5,386 nt of DNA from Candidatus Bathyarchaeota archaeon RBG_13_52_12. GTDB lineage: Archaea; Thermoproteota; Bathyarchaeia; TCS64. Below are positions 1-4,561 of this stretch, one piece after another. The DNA lies in contig MEZF01000041.1 of assembly GCA_001774245.1 (NCBI GenBank), positions 332-5,717 of the forward strand, written 5' to 3'. The notes under the pieces were generated by a model, which saw only the letters and a program-made list of their open reading frames with translations, had not been told where the DNA came from and made no database searches. Position numbers and translations under genes: made by a program. The stretch's first letter is position 1. Every line of letters starts with the position of its first letter.

Positions 1-62
1 ATGAACTCAGGTATGAAATAGTTTGCATAGTTGAAGGGGTACTCCAAGGAGGAAGTGGACAT
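1..62 (-). CDS. Partial unknown protein, N-terminus only, downstream of the MoxR ATPase
   Basis: An ATG at 62-60 on the minus strand opens a frame that stays open for 20 codons to the window edge (MSTSSLEYPFNYANYFIPEF). It starts one base after the TGA stop of the MoxR gene (66-64), the tight spacing typical of a translationally coupled operon. An AAAAGG-like Shine-Dalgarno sequence lies just upstream, inside the end of the MoxR gene. No domain can be recognised in 20 residues. MoxR ATPases are very often followed by a gene for a von Willebrand factor A (VWA) or DUF58 protein, so such a partner is the leading guess. That guess rests on neighbourhood knowledge, not on this sequence. The gene continues beyond base 1. 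Confidence 0.55.
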   Translation of the reverse strand, partial: MSTSSLEYPFNYANYFIPEF

Positions 63-63
63 C

Positions 64-984
64 TCAACTAAGTACCTTTTTGATGATCTCATCGACCACT
101 TTAGCTACGGTCTTCCCCTCCTCACCGCGCACTTTCATCTCCTTGGCTAACACAGCGGGTGCAAAGAACTTGATGGCGGCGTCCTCTGACTCAAAGCGTT
201 CAATGTACTTGTTAACAAGCCGTGTCAAGTAGATGCCGCTGCGAGGCGATGCGGGGATCTCGAGCACGTGACTCTCTCTCGTTGCCTTGACCATCTCATA
301 TATCTTATCGAGGGCGCTGACAGGAAGGCTGAAAGCGGGGGTGTTTTCCCTGATTATCTCTAACTCCGTCTCCTTCGTCGGGTAGGTGAGCCTGATCCAA
401 CATCCTATGCGGTCGACAAGGACTTTGCTAAGCCTATAAGTTCCCGAGGTCTCGATGGGGTTCTGGGTGGCGACGAAGGCGAAGCTCTCCTGAGCCTTGA
501 CCATCCCGAGGGGAAAGAGATGATAGTGCCTCTCCTCGAGGGGGGCTATAAGGCTGTTCTGGCAGAACTCCGTGGCTCGATTCAACTCATGGGCGACAAA
601 TAGTCCCCCCTCCACCATGGCGCGTATGAGCGGGCCTGGCTCAAAACTGCTGATGTTCCTGCCGCTGCGTACGACGAGGGCAGGGTCGAAGCTGCCTATG
701 AGACGGCTTGGCGTAACGTTCTCGTCAAAGAAGACCTCATGGAAGCTTCGCGCAGTGTCTTCGGCGACCTTGCGGGCGAGGAGGCTCTTGCCTACGCCAG
801 GCGGCCCGACGAGGCAGGGGGTAATGCCCGTGTCGAGGGCGTCCTTTAGTAGACTGTAGGCCGTCTCATATTGACCCTTCAGCACAACTGGATGCTCTAT
901 GCGAATGTTCTCGACGATGCTCTTCTCGAGCATCTTGCGGAAACCCTGCTCCTTCTCCGCCATCAAGCTTGGTCCACAAACCAT
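64..984 (-). CDS. MoxR-family AAA+ ATPase with substituted Walker B aspartate
   Basis: AAA+ ATPase of the MoxR type. These act as chaperone-like remodellers, usually with a VWA-domain partner, in the cytoplasm. Numbering from the ATG at 984 (306 aa), Walker A is GPPGVGKS (60-67, K66). Sensor 1 is ATQNP (N175), the arginine-finger region is VDRI (R192) and the sensor 2 arginine lies in ASPRSG (R248). The Walker B segment reads LFVAHELNRA (128-137), so the metal-binding Asp is His132 while the catalytic Glu133 is kept. The length is normal for the family, so the gene looks intact. Start choice is uncertain. A TTG at 990 directly abuts an AGGG and is unlikely. The ATG at 984 has AGGG at a usable distance. 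An ATG at 963 (299 aa) is also possible and would suit a near-leaderless mRNA. The next minus-strand gene starts one base after the stop, suggesting an operon. Family call firm, substrate unknown. Confidence 0.9.
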   Translation of the reverse strand: MVCGPSLMAEKEQGFRKMLEKSIVENIRIEHPVVLKGQYETAYSLLKDALDTGITPCLVGPPGVGKSLLARKVAEDTARSFHEVFFDENVTPSRLIGSFDPALVVRSGRNISSFEPGPLIRAMVEGGLFVAHELNRATEFCQNSLIAPLEERHYHLFPLGMVKAQESFAFVATQNPIETSGTYRLSKVLVDRIGCWIRLTYPTKETELEIIRENTPAFSLPVSALDKIYEMVKATRESHVLEIPASPRSGIYLTRLVNKYIERFESEDAAIKFFAPAVLAKEMKVRGEEGKTVAKVVDEIIKKVLS

Positions 985-994
985 TAACAAACCC

Positions 995-1010
995 TAATTT
1001 AAATCTTAAA
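995..1010 (-). promoter_or_regulatory. Candidate TATA element of the MoxR gene
   Basis: Read on the minus strand this is TTTAAGATTTAAATTA, two overlapping TATA-like boxes just upstream of the MoxR gene. With the usual archaeal spacing of about 26 bases, the nearer box would start transcription near 972 and favour the ATG at 963. The farther box would start near 981, almost at the ATG at 984. The sequence does not decide between them. Confidence 0.4.
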
Positions 1011-1099
1011 CCATTCTCAAAGACGCAGGGACACAGTTCTTGCCCGTGTTCGTCGGATTAAGTTAGAAACACCGATAATACTTCGAGACGGCGATAAAT

Positions 1100-1147
1100 A
1101 TCATAAAATCATGGGAATAGGAGTACATACTCCTCACTATTTATGAT
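1100..1147. repeat. Nested inverted repeats with a near-perfect 16-base palindrome
   Basis: The core is AGGAGTA-CA-TACTCCT at 1119-1134, two perfect 7-base arms around a 2-base spacer. Around it lies an 8-base inverted pair, ATCATAAA at 1100-1107 and TTTATGAT at 1140-1147. The two centres differ by only three bases. It could be an operator for a dimeric regulator of either divergent unit, or a foldable RNA. The symmetry is directly visible; the function is inferred. Confidence 0.5.
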
Positions 1148-1206
1148 GATTGATTGAATTATGATGTATTTCTTAATCATTTTATATCTTCTGCGTATAT
1201 TTACGA

Positions 1207-1225
1207 GTCTTTTTAGACCTTTTTT
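1207..1225 (+). terminator. Weak hairpin plus T-run, terminator-like
   Basis: GTCT (1207-1210) and AGAC (1215-1218) flank four T's, followed by six T's at 1220-1225; another six-T run lies at 1241-1246. Archaeal transcription often ends at such T-runs. No plus-strand gene is recognised upstream, so this may be only AT-rich spacer. Confidence 0.2.
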
Positions 1226-1265
1226 AAATTATCACCCGACTTTTTTATCAAATGGAGATTTCAGC

Positions 1266-1279
1266 ATCAACCTTTAAAT
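1266..1279 (+). promoter_or_regulatory. Candidate BRE/TATA promoter of the oxidoreductase operon
   Basis: ATCAACC followed by TTTAAAT (1273-1279) fits the archaeal BRE plus TATA pattern at nearly all positions. Normal spacing would place the transcription start near 1302. That gives a leader of about 64 bases which begins just before the 1305-1344 hairpin. A second TATA-like box (TTTTAACAA, 1314-1322) could give a shorter leader starting near 1342; only one may be used. Confidence 0.5.
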
Positions 1280-1304
1280 CCCTCTCCGCAGCATCATTAC
1301 GGAA

Positions 1305-1344
1305 TCGTTACTCTTTTAACAAGCAATAGTTAGAGTGGTAACGA
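1305..1344 (+). promoter_or_regulatory. Imperfect stem-loop in the probable operon leader
   Basis: Pairs can be drawn between 1305-1310 and 1339-1344 (six), 1311-1313 and 1333-1335 (three), and 1317-1320 and 1329-1332 (four). There are three-base bulges on each side (1314-1316 and 1336-1338) and an eight-base loop. The Shine-Dalgarno GAGGG of the first gene follows six bases later. The outer arms TCGTTAC and GTAACGA could instead be a DNA operator straddling the alternative TATA box at 1314-1322. Pairing is seen; a regulatory role is inferred. Confidence 0.4.
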
Positions 1345-1365
1345 ATAACTGAGGGAAAATGACCC

Positions 1366-2190
1366 GTGATTGAGATAAGGTTGCACGGCAGGGGCGGCCA
1401 AGGGGCCGTCACCGCCTCTAGGATCATCGCCACGGCAGCCTATGAGGAGGGCAAGTACAGCCAAGCCATCCCCATGTACGGCACCGAGAGGCGTGGAGCA
1501 CCCCTAACCGCCTACGTCCGCATCGACGATAGAAGAGTAAGAGAGAGAGAACTAGTACATAACCCAGACATCAGCCTATGCTTCGACCCACTGATCAGCC
1601 TACAGCAGGCAGTCGCCAACGACTTGAAGCCACACGGCCAGGTTCTCCTGAACGTCCCCTTCTCCCCCGAGAAGAGTGAGTTGGCGGGTAACATCAACAT
1701 CGCCACCGTCGACGCCACCAGCATCGCGCTGGAAACGCTCGGCAGGCCCATCACCAACACAGCGCTCCTCGGCGCCTTCTCCAAGGCGACCGGCGTCGTG
1801 AAAATCGAGTCCGTCGAGAAGGCAATCAAGAAGTACTTCCCTGGAAGGCTAGGTGACATGAACATCGCCGCCGTCAGGAAGAGCTACGAGAAGGTCTCCC
1901 CTTGGGTCCCCGCGAAGAACAAGGTTGCCCCGAAGATGCAGGTCGACCTCAACGTCGGTGGATACGGTACCCTCAAGGACGTCAGTAGCTGGCGCGTTTT
2001 CTACCCTGTCGTTGATGAGGAGAAATGCATCGGATGCAAGACGTGCTGGATCTTCTGCCCCGAGGCCGCTCTGGAGTGGAAGGAAAACAACAAACCCGCA
2101 ATGATCGACCGCGCCTGCAAAGGCTGCGGTGTATGCGCAAACGAGTGCCCAGTCAAGGCCATCGAGATGAAGAGGGTCGAAGGCGCGTAA
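1366..2190 (+). CDS. porGD: 2-oxoacid:ferredoxin oxidoreductase, fused gamma-delta subunit
   Basis: Fusion of the PorG-type gamma subunit and the ferredoxin-like PorD delta subunit of a CoA-dependent 2-oxoacid:ferredoxin oxidoreductase, 274 aa. Residues 1 to about 180 are the gamma domain, with the signature HGRGGQGAVTAS (7-18) and RRGAP (42-46). A linker follows. Residues 215-274 hold two CxxCxxCxxxCP motifs (Cys 221, 224, 227, 231 and 251, 254, 257, 261), expected to bind two [4Fe-4S] clusters that pass electrons to free ferredoxin. The start is the GTG at 1366, with GAGGG at 1351-1355 as the Shine-Dalgarno site. An ATG at 1359 is out of frame and stops after four codons. The subunit is first in an operon with alpha and beta, in the order usual for separate porG-porD-porA-porB genes. 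The fusion is in frame with no sign of a sequencing error. Pyruvate specificity is assumed, not shown. Confidence 0.93.
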   Translation: MIEIRLHGRGGQGAVTASRIIATAAYEEGKYSQAIPMYGTERRGAPLTAYVRIDDRRVRERELVHNPDISLCFDPLISLQQAVANDLKPHGQVLLNVPFSPEKSELAGNINIATVDATSIALETLGRPITNTALLGAFSKATGVVKIESVEKAIKKYFPGRLGDMNIAAVRKSYEKVSPWVPAKNKVAPKMQVDLNVGGYGTLKDVSSWRVFYPVVDEEKCIGCKTCWIFCPEAALEWKENNKPAMIDRACKGCGVCANECPVKAIEMKRVEGA

Positions 2191-2197
2191 GGAGGAT
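2189..2197 (+). promoter_or_regulatory. Shine-Dalgarno site of the alpha gene overlapping the upstream stop
   Basis: AAGGAGGAT includes the last two bases of the TAA stop of the gamma-delta gene and sits 8 bases (from GGAGG) before the ATG at 2204. It fixes that start over the out-of-frame ATG at 2199, which reaches a stop after six codons. Confidence 0.8.
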
Positions 2198-2203
2198 AAT
2201 GAA

Positions 2204-3370
2204 ATGTCATACGAAGTAATGGTCGGAAACAAGGCGACGGCAGTAGGATGCAAGCTAGCCCGCGTAAGAGTTGCAGCTGTTTTCCCTATCACCCCCCAGA
2301 CTACGATCACCGAGTACCTCTCGGAGATCCATGCATCGGGAGAGCTACCCGGCTTCGAATTCGTTAACGCCGAAGGAGAGCTCAGCTCCCAAGTAATAGT
2401 CCAGGCAGCGACAGCGGTGGGTGCGCGCAGCTTCACATGCACATCAGGCCCAGGCCTCCTTTACATGCACCACCCAATGCAGGAAACCGCCAGCAAGAGG
2501 CTACCCCTCGTTATGGCGGTCGTCCACCGCGGCGTAAAGAGCATGCAGCCTGACCACTCGGACCTCATGTCGCAGCAGTGGCAGGGCTGGCTCCACATAT
2601 ACGTGGAGAACGCACAGGAGATCCTCGACACAACGGTGATGGCGTACAAGATCGCTGAGGATAAGAGGATCCGCCTCCCAGTCGCGATCGGCTACGACGG
2701 CTACGTCCTCAGCTACACGGCTGAGCCAGTTGAGATCCCCGCACAGGAGGAAGTCGACAAGTTCCTACCGCCCTACAAGCCAATGCCGAGCATCCTCCCC
2801 GATCAGGTAGATCCGAAGACCTTCGGCGCAGGTTGGGGCGAGGGTGACCCGATGAAGCCATGGCAGATGCACCACGAGGCAGCCCTCAACGGTGAGACCG
2901 TCATAAAGGAGGTCTTCGCCGAGTGGGGCGAGAAATTCGGCCGCACCTACGGCAATGGTATGATCGAGCCATACCGAGTCGAGGGCGCAGACTGCGTCAT
3001 TACAGCGATGGGCACGATCGCCGGAACCGCAACGGCAGCCATCGACAAACTCTGGGCTGACGGCAAGAAGATCGGACTCGTCAAGATCAGGAGCTTCCTG
3101 CCCTTCCCGAGGAAAGACTTCCAGGAGATCGCCAAGAGCGTCGGCGCCATCGGCGTCTTCGACCGCAGCTGCCAGCCAGGCATGTGGGGCCCAGTCTACC
3201 ACCAGATGAGGAGCACCCTCTACGACGAGGATAAGAAGGTCCCAATCATCGGATTCATCGGCGGCCTCAGCGGAAAGGAGGTCCGTGTAGGTGACATGTA
3301 CAAGATCGGTGAGAAGACCCTGAAAGTCGCTAAGGGTGGGAAGCCTGAGGCTCCCATCCAGTGGGTTTAG
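2204..3370 (+). CDS. porA: 2-oxoacid:ferredoxin oxidoreductase, alpha subunit
   Basis: PorA-type alpha subunit, 388 aa, normal family length. It forms the pyrimidine-binding half of the thiamine diphosphate site and contacts substrate and CoA. Domain I contains FPITPQT (27-33), whose Thr30 matches the substrate-binding Thr of pyruvate enzymes. Glu57 lies in NAEGELS (55-61), Arg109 in VHRG, and DHSD at 117-120. YDGYVLSYTAEPV (164-176) closes that domain. The second domain has IRSFLPFP (295-302), FDRSCQPGMWG (319-329) and GFIGGLSGKEV (350-360), all family hallmarks. Two stretches differ from the usual enzyme. The VESEHSA motif is replaced by NAEGELS, and about four residues are missing between Arg109 and DHSD, where pyruvate enzymes usually carry a NIW-type segment. 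It follows the gamma-delta gene by 13 bases and precedes beta by 13. The substrate could be pyruvate or another 2-oxoacid. Confidence 0.93.
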   Translation: MSYEVMVGNKATAVGCKLARVRVAAVFPITPQTTITEYLSEIHASGELPGFEFVNAEGELSSQVIVQAATAVGARSFTCTSGPGLLYMHHPMQETASKRLPLVMAVVHRGVKSMQPDHSDLMSQQWQGWLHIYVENAQEILDTTVMAYKIAEDKRIRLPVAIGYDGYVLSYTAEPVEIPAQEEVDKFLPPYKPMPSILPDQVDPKTFGAGWGEGDPMKPWQMHHEAALNGETVIKEVFAEWGEKFGRTYGNGMIEPYRVEGADCVITAMGTIAGTATAAIDKLWADGKKIGLVKIRSFLPFPRKDFQEIAKSVGAIGVFDRSCQPGMWGPVYHQMRSTLYDEDKKVPIIGFIGGLSGKEVRVGDMYKIGEKTLKVAKGGKPEAPIQWV

Positions 3371-3377
3371 GAGGTAA
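3369..3377 (+). promoter_or_regulatory. Shine-Dalgarno site of the beta gene overlapping the upstream stop
   Basis: AGGAGGTAA shares its first two bases with the TAG stop of the alpha gene (3368-3370). It lies 9 bases (from GGAGG) before the ATG at 3384 and supports that start over internal Met6 or Met13. A ribosome finishing alpha would stand on this site, so coupled translation of alpha and beta is likely. Confidence 0.8.
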
Positions 3378-3383
3378 TTTGAA

Positions 3384-4280
3384 ATGAGTACACAGAGAAT
3401 GACGAGAGCCCAGGTCCCCATGGAAGAGATGATCCTAGCGCCTGGCAGCACCTGCCAGGGCTGCGGTGCCGCAATGGCCGCGAGGCTCACCTTCAAGGTC
3501 CTAGGACCCAACCTGATCAGGCACGGCATCCCGTGCTGCCCAGACCAGGTCTCTAAGCACCCACGCGCCGGTGCAGTTTTCGAGGGCGGCGGTGCTAGCC
3601 TGACCGGCACCGCCCGCGGCCTCAAGGCCCTCGGCAGGACCGATGTTAAAGCCGTCGGATTCTTCGGCGATGGCGGTACCTACGACATTGGCTTCCAGGG
3701 CCTATCCGCGGCCGCTGAGCGCAACGAGAACATATTAGTGATAACCAAGGACAACGAAGCCTACATGAACACTGGCGGCCAGAGGAGCGGTGGTACTCCC
3801 AAGTATGCGGAGACTACCACGAACCCCGTCGGCCCGAATAGTAGAGGTAAAAGCGAGCCGAAGAAGAACATCCCGATGATCTTCGCGGCTCACTATGTCC
3901 CATACATCGCGACCGCCTCCGTTGCCTTCCCAGAGGATCTTATGCAGAAGGTCAAGTACGCCAAGGACATCGAGGGCTTCAGGATGATCCTCATCCAATC
4001 CCCATGCCCAGTCGGGTGGCGCTTCGACCCTGCAAAGACCGTCGAACTCGCCCGCGCAGGCGTCCAGGCAGGTGTCTGGCCGCTCTACGAGATAGAGCAC
4101 GGCACCACATTCAAACTCAACTACAAGCCGAAGGAGCTGAAGCCTGTCAGCGAGTACCTGAAGCCGCAGTCACGCTTCCGCCACATGACCGAGGTAGAGG
4201 TCAACGAGATCCAGGCCAGCGTCACAGCGAACTGGCAGAGGCTGCTGAAGGCAGACGAGATGAAGACGGTAGTCCTGTAA
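3384..4280 (+). CDS. porB: 2-oxoacid:ferredoxin oxidoreductase, beta subunit
   Basis: PorB-type beta subunit, 298 aa, full length. It binds the diphosphate of thiamine diphosphate and carries the proximal [4Fe-4S] cluster. The cofactor motif begins at GDGGTYDIG (95-103) and ends at DNEAYMNTG (123-131), followed by QRSG (133-136) and the TTTNPVG stretch (144-150). Candidate cluster ligands are Cys24 and Cys27 (CQGCG), Cys51 or Cys52, and Cys208 in SPCPVGW (206-212). The C-terminal part (LKPVSEYLKPQSRF, 252-265) is typical of the family. Two spots are unusual. The second cysteine pair region reads PCCPDQ where pyruvate enzymes usually show TGCLE, and the Glu that normally follows CxGCG is Ala29. 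It is the last gene of the operon, with a T-run 12 bases after the stop. Cytoplasmic. Subunit identity is very secure, exact substrate is not. Confidence 0.94.
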   Translation: MSTQRMTRAQVPMEEMILAPGSTCQGCGAAMAARLTFKVLGPNLIRHGIPCCPDQVSKHPRAGAVFEGGGASLTGTARGLKALGRTDVKAVGFFGDGGTYDIGFQGLSAAAERNENILVITKDNEAYMNTGGQRSGGTPKYAETTTNPVGPNSRGKSEPKKNIPMIFAAHYVPYIATASVAFPEDLMQKVKYAKDIEGFRMILIQSPCPVGWRFDPAKTVELARAGVQAGVWPLYEIEHGTTFKLNYKPKELKPVSEYLKPQSRFRHMTEVEVNEIQASVTANWQRLLKADEMKTVVL

Positions 4281-4284
4281 GGCT

Positions 4285-4298
4285 ACCCCTTCTTTTTT
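4285..4298 (+). terminator. T-run terminator after the oxidoreductase operon
   Basis: ACCCCTTCTTTTTT follows the beta stop codon by four bases and ends in six T's (4293-4298). No strong hairpin precedes it, which is normal for archaeal terminators that depend on the T-tract. Confidence 0.55.
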
Positions 4299-4339
4299 CA
4301 ATTGCCCCTCACAGTATAGCGATGGCGCTGCTGGGGGCT

Positions 4340-4352
4340 CCTAAAGTTTATC
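4340..4352 (+). promoter_or_regulatory. Orphan BRE/TATA match
   Basis: CCTAAAG followed by TTTATC matches the archaeal BRE plus TATA consensus at most positions. Transcription would start near 4372-4375. No gene begins there, so it would drive either a short non-coding RNA or a long leader of the transporter gene. Identified by pattern only. Confidence 0.35.
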
Positions 4353-4450
4353 TTTTCATGGGCTTCTCGTCTTTGCGTCTATCGGTTATTACTCGGATGA
4401 GCGGGGGCCAGCTAAGGAATGTCCTGTGTCGTCTTCTTCACTTGGTTCCT

Positions 4451-4478
4451 CGGGGAGATGAGCCTGTTCATAACCCCG
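4451..4478 (+). other. Well-formed hairpin with symmetric internal loop
   Basis: CGGGG (4451-4455) pairs with CCCCG (4474-4478). An AG/AA internal loop follows, then ATGAG (4458-4462) pairs with TTCAT (4467-4471) with one G-T wobble, closed by a CCTG tetraloop. The pyrimidine tract GCTTCTTTCT (4481-4490) follows. It may be the 3' end of a small RNA starting near 4372, or a leader structure of the transporter mRNA. The pairing is plain; the role is inferred. Confidence 0.4.
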
Positions 4479-4510
4479 CAGCTTCTTTCTAGCTCTCGGT
4501 TCTTAGCAGA

Positions 4511-4517
4511 TTTTAAA
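4511..4517 (+). promoter_or_regulatory. Candidate TATA box of the transporter gene
   Basis: TTTTAAA lies so that transcription would start near 4540, giving a leader of about 20 bases that just includes the Shine-Dalgarno site. The preceding bases fit a BRE only weakly. Confidence 0.45.
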
Positions 4518-4547
4518 CGTCCATCGTTGCACGCTATACATTCTATG

Positions 4548-4557
4548 AAGGAGGTGA
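4548..4557 (+). promoter_or_regulatory. Strong Shine-Dalgarno site fixing a GTG start
   Basis: AAGGAGGTGA is a full complement of the conserved 3' end of archaeal 16S rRNA. From GGAGG it stands 7 bases before the GTG at 4562. The ATG at 4545 lies upstream in another frame and stops after six codons, so GTG is the start. Confidence 0.85.
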
Positions 4558-4561
4558 AGCG

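Larger units (their letters stand above)
985..1365. other. Divergent AT-rich intergenic region
   Basis: About 380 bases separate the minus-strand MoxR gene from the plus-strand oxidoreductase operon. The base composition is much richer in A and T than the flanking genes. I see no convincing protein gene or tRNA. It contains TATA-like boxes in both directions, a palindrome at 1119-1134, T-runs at 1220-1225 and 1241-1246, and a hairpin at 1305-1344. These are listed separately. Both flanking transcription units must start from here. Confidence 0.8.
4281..4561. other. Intergenic spacer between the oxidoreductase operon and the transporter gene
   Basis: About 280 bases with no convincing protein gene or tRNA on either strand. 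Unlike the first intergenic region, its middle part is fairly GC-rich. It holds the T-run after the beta gene, a BRE/TATA match at 4340-4352, a hairpin at 4451-4478, and the likely promoter of the transporter at 4511-4517. A 56-codon frame from the ATG at 4322 lacks a Shine-Dalgarno site and is not accepted as a gene. Confidence 0.7.

Noticed and set aside
1161..1277. A 38-codon plus-strand frame with a hydrophobic N-terminus (MMYFLIILYLLRIF...)
   Set aside because: It has no Shine-Dalgarno site, lies in T-rich DNA that gives Phe/Leu/Ile-rich frames by chance, and its stop lies inside the likely operon TATA box.
1359..1373. ATG-started mini frame overlapping the GTG start of the gamma-delta gene, with similar ones at 2199 and 4545
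   Set aside because: These four- to six-codon frames arise readily from Shine-Dalgarno and start sequences; no conserved peptide or attenuation logic is visible.
1849..2442. Long minus-strand frames opposite the oxidoreductase genes
   Set aside because: They are shadows of strongly coding plus-strand genes with high third-position GC, and have no domain signature or start signals.
4322..4492. A 56-codon plus-strand frame after the beta gene
   Set aside because: It has no Shine-Dalgarno site, is the tail of a frame shadowing the beta gene, and has no recognisable motif.
4371..4500. Possible tRNA or C/D box RNA, suggested by GGTTC and GATGA strings
   Set aside because: No cloverleaf with acceptor and T stem can be built, and there is no proper C box paired with a CTGA D box.
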